Shown: positions 1-9,188 of the stretch, in pieces | Position numbering within the stretch: position 1 is the first letter of the stretch | How the letters are laid out: each line of letters starts with the position of its first letter | From: Muribaculaceae bacterium | GTDB lineage: Bacteria > Bacteroidota > Bacteroidia > Bacteroidales > Muribaculaceae | Reading direction: 5' to 3' | Assembly (NCBI GenBank): GCA_017619355.1 | Contig: JAFZSO010000003.1 | Location: 1-64,000 of the forward strand | Length of the DNA: 64,000 bases | Made by a program: the position numbers and the translations under genes | Notes under the pieces: generated by a model | What the model was told of the DNA's origin: nothing | Databases searched by the model: none | The model's input: the letters and a program-made list of their open reading frames with translations, nothing else

Positions 1-3000
1 CTGGCCTTCGGGTTTTTTACTATACTTTTTAGCCTGGTTATAGAGTCTGACGGTCTCAGTATCATAGAATGAGAGGGCGCGCTTGACCATGTCAGTAAGA
101 CGGCTGTCCTCGGGCAGATAGCCTAAGCGTTTAGTCTCGCCGATAAGTTCCAGCACGACTCCAGTGGTCCATACGCTAGAGCGGCAGTTCGGGTAGCGGA
201 ACCATGTGAATCCGCCGTCTCCCATCTGCAGATTCTGCAGGGCGGCGATGATTTTCTCATACTCTTTCGCCATCAAGGCCTCGTCAAACAGCTCGTTTAA
301 CTTTGACATCCTAAGCGTCTGACGGTCAGCCTCACGCACCCACGGCGATGCTAGCAGGGTACCGATCTTCAGGTCTTGGTTTTTCTGCAACATCGACACG
401 AGAGTGGAGTCCTCGTTGTGCTCCTTCCAGTAGGTGATGGCCTCCTTGATTTGGGGCTGCGACTTGGCGACGCCTTGTGCCACTTGCAGAGCGAACAGGC
501 TATGTGCAGCACTTGTGGCGACATTGTAGTTGTCATCCCAGATGGTGGGCAGTGCCAGCACGCAGTACCACACGGGATTGTCGCAGTATTCCAGTGTCAC
601 GCGGGCGTCGGCGGGGAAGTCGGGCAGTGCTTGCTCGAAGTGGCCCTGGCCTGCCTCGACGTAGAAGGGTTGGGTCTCGATCACGGGCGAGATGGTCGTC
701 AGCACGGGCACCATCACCTGCTCGCCGTCGCCGAAGGTGCTGTTAGCGGCCTTGATGCGGAAGCCCACCATAGCGATGGTGTCGGGCACTTGCCAGTCGA
801 TGGTCACCGCCTCACTGCCCATCGCGTCAAGCGTCAGGTTGAAATTGCGGTAGGCATAGACCTCGTTGGTGCGTGGGTCGAAGAGTTCGATTACGGCATC
901 ACATGCGCTAGCCTCGTCGGTGGCGTTCTGCACCGTGGCAGCCAGTGTCGCCTTGTCGCCCTGGCGCAGGAAGCGCGGCATGCTCGAGCGCACCATCAGC
1001 GGCTTCTGAGTCAGCACCTCTGCCATCCAATCGCTGCCCAGCATCTGCTTGTCCCAAGCCACGGCCTGGGCAATCCAAGTGGTGTTGAAGTTGGGCGCCT
1101 CAAACTCAATTGAGACATTGCCCTTGTCGTCGGTGACGAGGTTGGGCATCCATAGAGCGGTCTTCACGTCAGCTTCTCGCATCTGTACCTTGCCGAGGTT
1201 CTCGTTGTTGACCCCAGACTCTAAGGGTTCGCCAGATAAAGCTGCCCCATCAAGGTGATTTGCCGCCATTTCCATCTCAGCAACGGCGTAATTATCATCT
1301 AAACGAGCTGACTTTTGGGCATATCTCATTCCTGCAGCACTACCGAGAGCTACGAGTGGATGGCTGAATGAGAAGATGTCCATGTCGTAGGTGTTGAGTT
1401 CGGGCAGCTCATAGTCGCCGGTCTCCCTGTTCTTCTTCTGCCATGATGTGTAAATGTAATTGTTACCGCTCAGGCTGGCAGTGTTCATGCGGTAGGAGGT
1501 GATGCTGCGCAGGGAGGGATTGAAACGCCACGAGTTGTCGCTGAGGGTGTTGAGAGCCTTGTCGAACATCTCGAAAATCATTGCGCCCTTGCGCGGATTT
1601 CCTTTCTTGTCGACCAGCTGGAAGGTCCACTTCTCTTGTGTTCCAGGCACGAGTTTGTCACGGAAGGAGACCACTTTCACCTTCATCTGCTCCTGGTTGG
1701 CTTCAGAAGTCATTCTTACCGTCTGGTTATAGGTCTTGCCTTGATAGACGCTGAAGAACTCGACAGTGATGTATTCCTCGGGTTCGTTAGGAATCTGAAC
1801 CTGGAAGTCGTGGATGCCCGGGGCATAGGTTACCCAGCCCTCGGTTCTCACCTTGTTGCGCGACGATGCAATATAATAGATGTGTGAAGTGGGTGCGCTG
1901 GTGCCAATGGTGATGTGTGCCACATTCTTGGCATCGACCTTGCGGCCTGTGCTGGGAATCCAGAGGGGGCAGTCGTCGACGGGCGCCTTCTTGTCGGTGG
2001 GCTTGTATAGGGTGACCGAGGTTGTTGTGAAGTAGGTACTCTTTTCTTCAGCGAGTTTTACTCCTATTTTATAGGTTCCTGAAGGCAGGCTGGTGAGGTC
2101 GACGACGGGATTGTCGGTGCTCAGAGAGCCAGTCTTGAGGATGTTCTTGTCGTCGTCGGGAGGCGTCACCTGATAGATGCACACAGCGCTCTTCTCGTTC
2201 TCGTCGGTGGTGTTAAGGATGAGTGGGAGCTTGAGTGGCTCGGTATTGATGAAGTCGAAATCGTGAGCGGTGAACTGGACGTTGCGGTTAGCACCAATGA
2301 TGAACGAGGTGCTGTTCTCTTGCGACTCGCCCGTGGAGTTGGTGCAAATGGCATTGAGGGTGTAGACATTGTGGCAGTAACGGTCTTTCTTCTCCTCAAA
2401 GAGGTCGTTGTCGAACTCGAATGAGAACTCGCCTTTCTCGTTGGTGACCACTAAGGTGTCGGCAATGTGCTCATTCGACTTGGCACGCTTGCGCCACCAG
2501 CCCCAGTCCCATGAATCCTTGTCGAGTGTGAGTCTTACCTCGGCATTTGCCACTGGCATGCCCGAGTAGGTGAGAGCCTTACCCGAAATGATGACGGGCT
2601 GGTCGGCCGTGAAGACATAGCGGTCGTTATTGAAGGTGATGTCGAAGGTGGGTGTCTTGTATTCACTCACATTCACATAATGTGATAGCAGATGTCCTCT
2701 TCTGCCACCTTGGAACCGGATTCTGAAGTTTCCGTTGAGTCTGCCAGTGGGAATCTTGAATTCGCCCTGGATGCGTCCGTACTGGTCAGTGACCAGGTAG
2801 AGCGTGTCGAGGTTATCGCCATTGGCATCTTCAAAGATGGCGGTGACCTTGGAATCAGGGATTACCTTGTGCTGCTCGATATCGGAACTCGTTTGATAGA
2901 GGATGCCCGAGAATTTCACGGTTTCACCCGGACGGTAAATGCTGAGGTCGGTGAACGCTTTGAGTAAAATGTCGGTGCGGTTTCCGTAATTATCGGAATA

Positions 3001-4425
3001 GTAGCTCATATAAGGGGCATAGCGGTCGGCACCATTACTGACCCTGATGTTGTTGCAATTCTTTATTTTTTCGGGCAGCACAAAGCAGCCTTGCTTGTCG
3101 GTTTTGTCGGAGTATACATCGTAACTGACGGTTGCGCCTTCGACGGGCTTACCCGTCTTGCTGTCGACCACATAGACGGCGCATTGCCTGTTGTCTTTCT
3201 CGACCAGGAACATGGTGAGGTCGTGCACCGTTATACTTTCGTTGAGGTTGAATTTATTATTCTCGACCTTGCCGTCGGCTGAGTCGAATTCTGGCAAGAT
3301 AACATATACGCCATACTTTTGCGGGCCGAATGTGATGGTATCCTTTTGGTCGAAGGGGACGACACCGTTATTGTTTACCGTTTTGGATTCACAAAGAGTG
3401 AGGTTAGAGGCATCGACATCATATCTCTGGTTGTGCGGGTCATTAATAATCTTGTCGGAAACGCGATAGAGATTCAACTTGTAGGAGTTGACATTGGTAA
3501 CACTGGCCCGCACGGTGATGGGGTCGGTGGAGTGAGCGTGTTCAGGGTAGCTGACGTCGATGCGCTTCCTCTCGATGGCGTTGATGTTGTTCAGTATCTC
3601 GGGAGCATAGAATGAGTTGGGGAAACGCCTGATGTAATCCTTGAGAATGGGATAGTCGCTCTTGTAGTTGGCGCGGTCGAGCAGCATTCCGCTATGCTCA
3701 TTGTCCTTGAATTTCTCGTAGAGTTCTGAATATCCATAGTGGTTGATGGTCTTGTAGGCGAACAGATAGGCAGGTACATTGTCATTATTAGCCTCCAGCC
3801 AGTTTTTTTCGATGGTTTCTTCGAGCTGGTTGTTACTAGTGAGGTCACTGCATTTCATCGACAGGAAGTCGAAGAGGGTGGGCACATAGATGGCGCCCAT
3901 CTTGTCGCAAGTGATAATCTGGTTGAGGCTGGTAATGGGCACCTGCTTGAGTGCCTTGACATCGGCAAGCGCGAGTCGGATGCATTCATCGACTTTTGCC
4001 TCGAATTGATCCCGGTCCCATTCCGAGTAGTCGCTGGCGGGAGTCTCGTCGTCGGCATTGTCGCGGTCATAGTAGCTGAAGTTGTTGCTGTAAGACTTGA
4101 AAGCGAGAGCCTCGAAATAGTAGAGCAGCGACTTGAACTGAGGTCGGTTCTCCTTGGCGATGACATTCTCGATGTTCTTGATGATGTCGGGCATGTTCTC
4201 GTCAGAGATGAGCCCCTTCGCAATAGAATAGCGGATGATGGCGTCGATGGCCTTTTGCCCGTCGCTTGTCTTGAGGGCAGCCTTGAGGTCTTTAGAGGCA
4301 TCTTCGGCCACGGTCTTGGGGTAGTCGAAATCGGGCGTTTTCACGCTGGGGGCACCCCACAGATTAAATGGGAAAATAGCCATGATGCAAATTGCGGTTA
4401 AAAGTTTTTTTAATAAGGTATGCAT
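1..4425 (-). CDS. Alpha-2-macroglobulin family protein (3' end outside window)
   Basis: This minus-strand frame is open from ATG at 4425 to the window edge, giving 1475 residues with no stop. Residues 1 to about 25 are a signal peptide (MHTLLKKLLTAICIMAIF). The middle carries repeated beta-sandwich segments typical of macroglobulin domains, with phrases such as DLSIYRPGETVKFSG (about residue 490) and VFTADQPVIISGKALTYSG. Around residue 1110 lies the conserved A2M-domain stretch LWMPNLVTDDKGNVSIEFEA followed by APNFNTTWIAQAVAW. At about residues 1275-1300, where thioester members carry CGEQ or CLEQ, this protein reads YCDNPVWYCVLALPTIWD, so the thioester seems absent. The remaining helical part matches the thiol-ester-domain region. 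Bacterial members are periplasmic or surface proteins thought to trap proteases or guard the envelope; the role here is inferred. It is a separate transcription unit, with its own -7 box and a terminator upstream. Confidence 0.9.
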   Translation of the reverse strand, partial: MHTLLKKLLTAICIMAIFPFNLWGAPSVKTPDFDYPKTVAEDASKDLKAALKTSDGQKAIDAIIRYSIAKGLISDENMPDIIKNIENVIAKENRPQFKSLLYYFEALAFKSYSNNFSYYDRDNADDETPASDYSEWDRDQFEAKVDECIRLALADVKALKQVPITSLNQIITCDKMGAIYVPTLFDFLSMKCSDLTSNNQLEETIEKNWLEANNDNVPAYLFAYKTINHYGYSELYEKFKDNEHSGMLLDRANYKSDYPILKDYIRRFPNSFYAPEILNNINAIERKRIDVSYPEHAHSTDPITVRASVTNVNSYKLNLYRVSDKIINDPHNQRYDVDASNLTLCESKTVNNNGVVPFDQKDTITFGPQKYGVYVILPEFDSADGKVENNKFNLNESITVHDLTMFLVEKDNRQCAVYVVDSKTGKPVEGATVSYDVYSDKTDKQGCFVLPEKIKNCNNIRVSNGADRYAPYMSYYSDNYGNRTDILLKAFTDLSIYRPGETVKFSGILYQTSSDIEQHKVIPDSKVTAIFEDANGDNLDTLYLVTDQYGRIQGEFKIPTGRLNGNFRIRFQGGRRGHLLSHYVNVSEYKTPTFDITFNNDRYVFTADQPVIISGKALTYSGMPVANAEVRLTLDKDSWDWGWWRKRAKSNEHIADTLVVTNEKGEFSFEFDNDLFEEKKDRYCHNVYTLNAICTNSTGESQENSTSFIIGANRNVQFTAHDFDFINTEPLKLPLILNTTDENEKSAVCIYQVTPPDDDKNILKTGSLSTDNPVVDLTSLPSGTYKIGVKLAEEKSTYFTTTSVTLYKPTDKKAPVDDCPLWIPSTGRKVDAKNVAHITIGTSAPTSHIYYIASSRNKVRTEGWVTYAPGIHDFQVQIPNEPEEYITVEFFSVYQGKTYNQTVRMTSEANQEQMKVKVVSFRDKLVPGTQEKWTFQLVDKKGNPRKGAMIFEMFDKALNTLSDNSWRFNPSLRSITSYRMNTASLSGNNYIYTSWQKKNRETGDYELPELNTYDMDIFSFSHPLVALGSAAGMRYAQKSARLDDNYAVAEMEMAANHLDGAALSGEPLESGVNNENLGKVQMREADVKTALWMPNLVTDDKGNVSIEFEAPNFNTTWIAQAVAWDKQMLGSDWMAEVLTQKPLMVRSSMPRFLRQGDKATLAATVQNATDEASACDAVIELFDPRTNEVYAYRNFNLTLDAMGSEAVTIDWQVPDTIAMVGFRIKAANSTFGDGEQVMVPVLTTISPVIETQPFYVEAGQGHFEQALPDFPADARVTLEYCDNPVWYCVLALPTIWDDNYNVATSAAHSLFALQVAQGVAKSQPQIKEAITYWKEHNEDSTLVSMLQKNQDLKIGTLLASPWVREADRQTLRMSKLNELFDEALMAKEYEKIIAALQNLQMGDGGFTWFRYPNCRSSVWTTGVVLELIGETKRLGYLPEDSRLTDMVKRALSFYDTETVRLYNQAKKYSKKPEGQ

Positions 4426-4481
4426 AGTCGTAAAAATTAATAGTCAATAAAACCATTACAGATTCGGAAATATGTTGATTG

Positions 4482-4489
4482 CAAATATA
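4482..4489 (-). promoter_or_regulatory. Putative -7 box for the macroglobulin gene
   Basis: The minus strand reads TATATTTG, an exact match to the Bacteroidetes -7 consensus TAnnTTTG, about 57 bases before the start codon. The expected -33 position is only a T-run, so the match is partial. It lies between the upstream operon's terminator and the gene, where a promoter is needed. Confidence 0.45.
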
Positions 4490-4504
4490 GGAAAAAAAGG
4501 TGGA

Positions 4505-4552
4505 TAAAAAAAATCCGGTTAGAAATCTTGATGAGAAGATGTAACCGGATTT
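4505..4552 (-). terminator. Rho-independent terminator after the sigma factor operon
   Basis: The arms at 4511-4521 (AAATCCGGTTA) and 4542-4552 (TAACCGGATTT) are perfect inverted complements, and a second short stem, ATCTT/AAGAT, sits inside the loop. Read on the minus strand the hairpin runs into a run of about eight T residues. It lies 28 bases past the stop of the small membrane protein gene. Confidence 0.8.
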
Positions 4553-4579
4553 TGATGTGTGTATAGAAAAATAAGTTAG

Positions 4580-4972
4580 TTATCGGTTGATGTCGGTCTT
4601 TTGGATACCAGCGTTGATGCTGTCTTGGTAGTTGAGTTGTGCGTTGTCGTTTATCCGCTTGTCGTCTTGCATGATGGCCTTGTCGCCGCTATTGGGCGCA
4701 TCGGCTCTCATCTCGGTTCTCACCGCCTTTTTCTGACCAGTGCCAAAACCAGTAAAGACCTTCATCATGCACCAGACGCCTACGAACATGGCTGCCATAT
4801 AGACATAGGGCCTAATGCGGACCCATCGAGATGGCTTAACCTCTTCAGTGATTTGAACTTCAGGAAGCGAATCCATGAGATTCTTGCTGAAGTCGGCAAA
4901 ATAATGCTCGGGCACTTCAAAGCCCGCATCCTTGCCAAGTTTTTTCAATATAGGGGAATCTTCTTGTTTCAT
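4580..4972 (-). CDS. Small single-span membrane protein next to ECF sigma factor (possible anti-sigma partner)
   Basis: The gene encodes 130 residues. The first 45 or so are charged and predicted cytoplasmic, with no signal peptide. One membrane segment follows at about residues 52-72 (VYMAAMFVGVWCMMKVF), then a polar tail rich in D, N, Q and K. The ATG lies 33 bases after the stop of the sigma factor gene in the same direction, and a strong terminator follows. A short cytoplasmic domain, one membrane helix and a polar outer tail beside an ECF sigma factor is the usual architecture of an anti-sigma factor. However, no zinc-binding HxxxCxxC motif or FecR-like domain is visible, so that role is inferred from position and topology only. 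Confidence 0.75.
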   Translation of the reverse strand: MKQEDSPILKKLGKDAGFEVPEHYFADFSKNLMDSLPEVQITEEVKPSRWVRIRPYVYMAAMFVGVWCMMKVFTGFGTGQKKAVRTEMRADAPNSGDKAIMQDDKRINDNAQLNYQDSINAGIQKTDINR

Positions 4973-5005
4973 TGCATCGATTTGACTAAAGTGAAGAGGA
5001 AAGGT

Positions 5006-5569
5006 TTAATCATTCTCGGAAAAAAACGACTCGATTTTCTTGATAGCATGATGATAGGAAGCCTTGAGCGCCCCGACCGAGGTGCCGAGTATCTCGCTCA
5101 TGTCTTCATATTTCATCTCGTCGTAGTAACGCATGTTGAACACCATGCGCTGCTTGTCGGGCAGGGTGGCGATGGCCTTCTGGAGCTTGATTTGTGCCTC
5201 GTCGCCGTTGAAGTACTCGTCGGCCTCGAGGTTGTTGACGAGGAATGCGTTGTCGTCGGTGAGGGCGATGTTGTTTTGCACCTTCTTCTTATTTATAAAG
5301 GTGATGGACTCGTTGATGGCAATCTTGTAGAGCCAGGTGGAGAGTTTTGCATCGCCTCGGAAGCTGTCGATGCTGGTCCAGGCCTTGATAAAGGTGTTTT
5401 GGAGCACATCGTTGGCATCGTCGTGGTCGATCACCATGCGACGAATTTGCCAGTAGAGCGGCTGTGTGTAGTGCTCCACCACCTTGCCAAAGGCGAGGCG
5501 AGCGGTGTCCTGGTGACGCAGTTGCTCGACAACGGTTTCTTCGTCGTATGTATATTTAGTTCTGGTCAT
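5006..5569 (-). CDS. ECF-type RNA polymerase sigma factor
   Basis: The 187-residue protein has the two domains of group 4 sigma factors. Region 2 is at about residues 22-90, with HDDANDVLQNTFIKAW and then FRGDAKLSTWLYKIAINESI. Region 4 is at about 128-182, with LPDKQRMVFNMRYYDEMKYE followed by the helix-turn-helix MSEILGTSVGALKASYHHAI. Length and domain spacing are normal. The gene sits 21 bases after a lipoprotein gene and 33 bases before a single-span membrane protein, so it appears to be the fourth gene of a five-gene operon that starts near 8159. It probably directs core RNA polymerase to a small regulon, perhaps including this locus. The triggering signal cannot be told from the sequence. 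Confidence 0.93.
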   Translation of the reverse strand: MTRTKYTYDEETVVEQLRHQDTARLAFGKVVEHYTQPLYWQIRRMVIDHDDANDVLQNTFIKAWTSIDSFRGDAKLSTWLYKIAINESITFINKKKVQNNIALTDDNAFLVNNLEADEYFNGDEAQIKLQKAIATLPDKQRMVFNMRYYDEMKYEDMSEILGTSVGALKASYHHAIKKIESFFSEND

Positions 5570-5590
5570 TCAAAAGAGACTGTTCAGTAT

Positions 5591-6391
5591 TTAATCAATA
5601 TTAAAGGTGGTGCCTGAGAATGTCACATTCTTGCCGTCGCAGGTGTAGGAACCAGCGATACTACGGCCTTGCTGCGTGATGTTGATTGTCAGGTCGGTAA
5701 TCGTGTATTTTTCGACATTGCCTGAGATGCTGGGCTTCAAGAGGTCGGCAGTGATTGCATATCCCTCGGCGTTAGGCACTACGGTGATGCCTTTGTAGTC
5801 AATCTCGTTGTAAGGGGATTCAATGCTTGTGAGCTGGAAATTCATGATGGCAAAGAGTCCGTCTTTGAGCGTGTTGTCGAAGGCAAGCCCGTAGATGGCG
5901 TTGTCGAGTATTATGGGTTGTGCAGAGTTGTCGGCCGGTACAACAGTGGTAGTTGTGTAGGGGAACAATGGGGTGGAGGTGATGTAGACATTGTTCTTGC
6001 CGTCAACTGTCATCTCAAAGTAGACTGAATTAGTGGCGCTGTCGTAGTAACCGCTGAACCCCGTCACTTCATGTCCTGTTGCCTTGGCGTTGCCTGCGAA
6101 TTTGTAGGTGTTGGCGTTGAGCATGGTGTAGGGCATTGCACTTGTCTCGATGGTGAAAGATGAACCACCCAGACTGATGACAGTGCTGACCTGAATGGTC
6201 TTGTCGTCGGGGGTAAATGTGAAGTTGACCGTAGAGCGTGCAAAATAGGGGGTTGCACTGATGTTGGTGTTGTCAACTATTCTATAGTAGGTCTGCTCTT
6301 CAAATTTGTACTCTGAGTTGCTGTCGGTGCTGCACGCCGAAATAACGAAAATGAAAGCGAGTGCAGCGGAAATATTAAGTATCTTGTTCAT
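5591..6391 (-). CDS. Lipoprotein, member of a local four-gene family (1)
   Basis: The gene encodes 266 residues with a lipoprotein signal peptide ending in VISAC, lipidation predicted at Cys20. The mature part is beta-rich and seems to hold two similar halves. The second half has AEGYAITADLLKP, matching ATPEGYTITADKL in the neighbour at 7278-8159, and ends with a stretch predicted to be all beta strands. I do not recognise a characterised family. The resemblance to the genes at 6422, 7278 and 8300 in length, signal type and motif order suggests tandem duplication. It is co-directional with them, with a 30-base gap upstream and 21 bases to the sigma factor gene. The likely location is the outer membrane; the ligand or partner is unknown. 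Confidence 0.85.
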   Translation of the reverse strand: MNKILNISAALAFIFVISACSTDSNSEYKFEEQTYYRIVDNTNISATPYFARSTVNFTFTPDDKTIQVSTVISLGGSSFTIETSAMPYTMLNANTYKFAGNAKATGHEVTGFSGYYDSATNSVYFEMTVDGKNNVYITSTPLFPYTTTTVVPADNSAQPIILDNAIYGLAFDNTLKDGLFAIMNFQLTSIESPYNEIDYKGITVVPNAEGYAITADLLKPSISGNVEKYTITDLTINITQQGRSIAGSYTCDGKNVTFSGTTFNID

Positions 6392-6421
6392 AGTGTGATA
6401 TTATTATTTATGATTTGAAAA

Positions 6422-7252
6422 TTAGAAAGAACCATTCATGTTTATGTCGGCCACATTCTTGATAGTGAATGCGGCGTCGGCAGTTTCTGTATTGAGATTG
6501 AACTTCAAGTCGATATTCTTCAAAATATATTTGTCAAGTTCGCCCAAATTGCCGCCGTTGATGGAAGAAGGTTTCCTCTCTCCATCGGTGGTGACTTGAT
6601 AGCCATTCTTAATGACCTTCAGGTCGAGGTTGCTGTAAATGATCTCATTCAAGGTGTTGTTGCTAATGTTGAGATTCTTGATGGTGAGGCTGGCTTTCTC
6701 GTTGTCGGGGTTGAACGTCACAATGTAGGATGCTCCTAAGGCCTGCTGCGTTTCACCCGTCGTGAGCGAAGTCACATTTGTGAGCGCGTTGTTCACCGTG
6801 AGGATGTTGCCGGTTCCATTCACCCGATAATTATTGACCGAGAAGGAAACACGCGAGGTGGGATTGTCAGTAGAGCGGTAGTCAAGGAACAGATAGAAGT
6901 CGTAAATACCCTGAAGTGTACCTTTGTTGTTGAGTGTGCCTGCTTGAATCACATAGCCACCCATGGTCTTGTTGTAGGTGACAGGCAGATTTGTTACATC
7001 GATGCTTCCGTTATAGCCTTCGTCAAGGAACACATAGGCATTGATGCTGGCGGTGTAGTCGTCGAGGTTGATGGTGACTTCATATTCACCATTCTGGCAG
7101 ATGGCTTCGCCGGTTTCACTATCGTCATTACTCACATGGTTGATCATCTGCATGTCGGCATAGACATACTGAGGGGTCTTGTTGTCGTCGTTGCAGGCGC
7201 TGAAGAGTAACAGCAGCGTGAATAAAGCGCTTATTGAAAAGATTTTGTTCAT
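6422..7252 (-). CDS. Lipoprotein, member of a local four-gene family (2)
   Basis: The gene encodes 276 residues with lipobox LFSAC and lipidation at Cys20. The residues after it (NDDNK) are acidic, resembling the lipoprotein export signal that sends Bacteroidetes lipoproteins to the cell surface. The mature chain contains YADMQMINHVSNDDSETGEA, related to YDLLNHVTDASTGN in the next gene, so the paralogy is visible outside the signal peptide. An NTVADxxLNLN-type motif near the end (DLKFNLNTETADAAFTIKN) recurs as LNAKLNIFTNSFQASFQM in the neighbour. No enzymatic motif was seen. It lies mid-operon, with 25- and 30-base gaps on either side. Function unknown. Confidence 0.85.
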   Translation of the reverse strand: MNKIFSISALFTLLLLFSACNDDNKTPQYVYADMQMINHVSNDDSETGEAICQNGEYEVTINLDDYTASINAYVFLDEGYNGSIDVTNLPVTYNKTMGGYVIQAGTLNNKGTLQGIYDFYLFLDYRSTDNPTSRVSFSVNNYRVNGTGNILTVNNALTNVTSLTTGETQQALGASYIVTFNPDNEKASLTIKNLNISNNTLNEIIYSNLDLKVIKNGYQVTTDGERKPSSINGGNLGELDKYILKNIDLKFNLNTETADAAFTIKNVADINMNGSF

Positions 7253-7277
7253 GATGTCTTAAGTGGTTGAGGGGTTG

Positions 7278-8159
7278 TTAATAAACCGTGCCGTTGGTCG
7301 ACACACTCATGCTGATGTCGGGCCGCTGTCCCATCTGGAACGAGGCCTGGAACGAGTTAGTGAATATGTTGAGCTTGGCGTTGAGGTTATAGATGATGTA
7401 TAGTTTCTTGGGCTTGCCCTGTGTGGCTTCGGTGCCATCGTCTTCCACGCCGTTCACATCGTTGGTCACAGCTTGTCCTTGGCTGTAGGTGGTTGTGGTG
7501 ATGAGCTTATCGGCGGTGATGGTGTAGCCTTCAGGCGTGGCGGTGACTGTTGCCCCGTTGCCTGTGCAATTCACAATGTAGCGGTATTGTTTAGGATCGT
7601 TGAAACACATGACAATCACCTTGGCGGTCATGTCTTCAGGGTTGATCTCAAACTGATACATGGGCTTGTCGTCCTTGTGGGTAACGCTGGTGCCGTCGGT
7701 GTGAGTCGACACGGTGTTGCAGTTGAGGTAGAAAATCTCGGGCAGGGTGGCGCACACGCGATAATTGCCAGTAATAAAGCTGAACTGTGTGCTCTCCTCG
7801 TTGAGGTCGATATGTCCTGCGAAACCGGAGACTGATGCGGCCGGTGTGGGGTTGGCAAACTTATAGATGCCATAAGATGGATTTTCGATTTTGATGCCTG
7901 AGAAACTGAAGGGGGTAGTGGTGCTGCCATCGAGTTTAACACCAAACTCAGCGTCGGCGGTGAGATTGGCGACATCGATAACATAATTCACTTTGTTTTT
8001 CGATACAGCGATCACGTTGCCGGTAGAAGCATCGGTTACATGGTTCAAGAGGTCGTAGGACCTGTTGTAGCGCGTGCCGTGTATGGGTTCGTCGTCATCG
8101 CCGCAAGCAGCTGTAAAGAGCAGTCCTGCAAGAGTAAGAAAATAAAATAGTTTATTCAT
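7278..8159 (-). CDS. Lipoprotein, member of a local four-gene family (3), first gene of the operon
   Basis: The gene encodes 293 residues with lipobox FTAAC and lipidation at Cys19, followed by GDDDEP, an acidic run typical of surface-exposed lipoproteins. The mature part has the family pattern: an N-terminal segment YDLLNHVTDASTGN, a central beta-rich domain, then ATPEGYTITADKL and a C-terminal strand set. A short acidic and glycine-containing insert (GVEDDGTEATQGKPKK, about residues 240-257) is absent from the paralogs. An upstream -7 box at 8200-8207 suggests transcription of the three lipoproteins, the sigma factor and the membrane protein begins here. Function unknown. Confidence 0.85.
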   Translation of the reverse strand: MNKLFYFLTLAGLLFTAACGDDDEPIHGTRYNRSYDLLNHVTDASTGNVIAVSKNKVNYVIDVANLTADAEFGVKLDGSTTTPFSFSGIKIENPSYGIYKFANPTPAASVSGFAGHIDLNEESTQFSFITGNYRVCATLPEIFYLNCNTVSTHTDGTSVTHKDDKPMYQFEINPEDMTAKVIVMCFNDPKQYRYIVNCTGNGATVTATPEGYTITADKLITTTTYSQGQAVTNDVNGVEDDGTEATQGKPKKLYIIYNLNAKLNIFTNSFQASFQMGQRPDISMSVSTNGTVY

Positions 8160-8199
8160 TATATGATAAATTTTAATTCAGTATTTAAAAAATCAGATG

Positions 8200-8207
8200 C
8201 AAATATA
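8200..8207 (-). promoter_or_regulatory. Putative -7 box for the lipoprotein/sigma factor operon
   Basis: The minus strand reads TATATTTG, matching TAnnTTTG, about 40 bases before the ATG at 8159. I found no good TTTG at the -33 distance, so strength or sigma dependence is uncertain. Confidence 0.45.
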
Positions 8208-8246
8208 CAACATTTTGGCGATTACATATATTGAATTATATAATAT

Positions 8247-8274
8247 AGCCGAGATATTAAGTAAAAGCTCGGCT
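8247..8274. terminator. Hairpin between two minus-strand units (probable terminator)
   Basis: The arms AGCCGAG (8247-8253) and CTCGGCT (8268-8274) are perfect complements. The better T-run (TTTTT, then AAG and seven T) follows on the plus strand; on the minus strand, where the genes lie, the hairpin is followed by an AT-rich TATATTATATAA. It may end the receptor-lipoprotein transcript, or stop reads from the other strand. Confidence 0.5.
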
Positions 8275-8299
8275 TTTTAAGTTTTTTTAAACGGAAATC

Positions 8300-9157
8300 C
8301 TAAATAGCAAATGGGTTGAAGTGGGTTGAATAGATGTGGCCTTCATCGGTATAATGAAGTCCGAAGCAGTCAAATTCAATGGAAAATTGGTTGCCTTTTA
8401 TGTCAAGTGTGTATTCAAGGTTGGAGATAGTGCGGTCGGAGAAAGGGATATATTTGTCGCCCTGTTTGAAATAGGGAACAATGGTCTCGGCCGTGGCTGT
8501 GTAGCCGTTGGCAGTCTGGACGATGGTGGCATCGTCGAGCGGAATGAGGATTTCCTCCAGTTTGGGCATTTGTGACACAAATTGGATATTGTCGATGCAG
8601 ATGCTTGCTGTGAAGTTGTTGTTGTCGTCGATTTGCGATTTGAATTTATAGAATTTTTCAGTGGCGTTTTCGTAATCAAAACTGCTACTGCCATTAGACA
8701 ATACTGAATAGAGTATGGGAGAAAAGGTGATGACATCATATTGCCCCTGCTCTGACTTTACAGCGTAAGTTAAAATAAGTGTATTTAAATTCTTGTCTAA
8801 CTTACCTTCAATATCGTCAAGTGTATAGCCCGACATAACTTGAATGTTGTATCCTGAAAACCAGAATCCTATTCCGTCGTTTGTAACAGCATCCAACCCA
8901 TTGACCTCGAAGCTGATTCTTGGCATGCGAGGAGCAAATGACACATTGTTAATGCCCAAGTCCATGTGCCTGGGATTGTTGCCATATTCGTAACTGATGT
9001 CGCAAGACGAGATATTGATATTATGGCCTCCGCTTATGGTTTTCACAATGAGTCCATTAATGTTGCTCTTAACCGTGATGTTGTCGGGTTCGTCGTCGCC
9101 GCAAGCTGTGAACAGCAGCATTGCTGCGATAGCTAAAAGTGATAAGAATTTTTTCAT
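8300..9157 (-). CDS. Lipoprotein downstream of TonB receptor, same local family (4)
   Basis: The gene encodes 285 residues with lipobox LFTAC and lipidation at Cys19, followed by GDDEPD, again a surface-export-like acidic run. It is the most divergent of the four local lipoproteins but keeps their length and late motifs: TANGYTATAETIVPYF corresponds to the GYTITADKL block, and ISNLEYTLDIKGNQFSIEF to the C-terminal strand block. It starts 31 bases after the TonB-dependent receptor stop, so the two are probably co-transcribed. A lipoprotein paired with a receptor could act as an extracellular binding partner, as SusD does for SusC, although no SusD fold or TPR-like helices are visible here. Confidence 0.85.
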   Translation of the reverse strand: MKKFLSLLAIAAMLLFTACGDDEPDNITVKSNINGLIVKTISGGHNINISSCDISYEYGNNPRHMDLGINNVSFAPRMPRISFEVNGLDAVTNDGIGFWFSGYNIQVMSGYTLDDIEGKLDKNLNTLILTYAVKSEQGQYDVITFSPILYSVLSNGSSSFDYENATEKFYKFKSQIDDNNNFTASICIDNIQFVSQMPKLEEILIPLDDATIVQTANGYTATAETIVPYFKQGDKYIPFSDRTISNLEYTLDIKGNQFSIEFDCFGLHYTDEGHIYSTHFNPFAI

Positions 9158-9188
9158 TTTTGTGATTGTTTATGAGTTTGTTATATGT

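Noticed and set aside
376..1113. 245-residue plus-strand frame inside the macroglobulin gene
   Set aside because: Antisense shadow; the minus frame has a continuous, recognisable A2M domain here.
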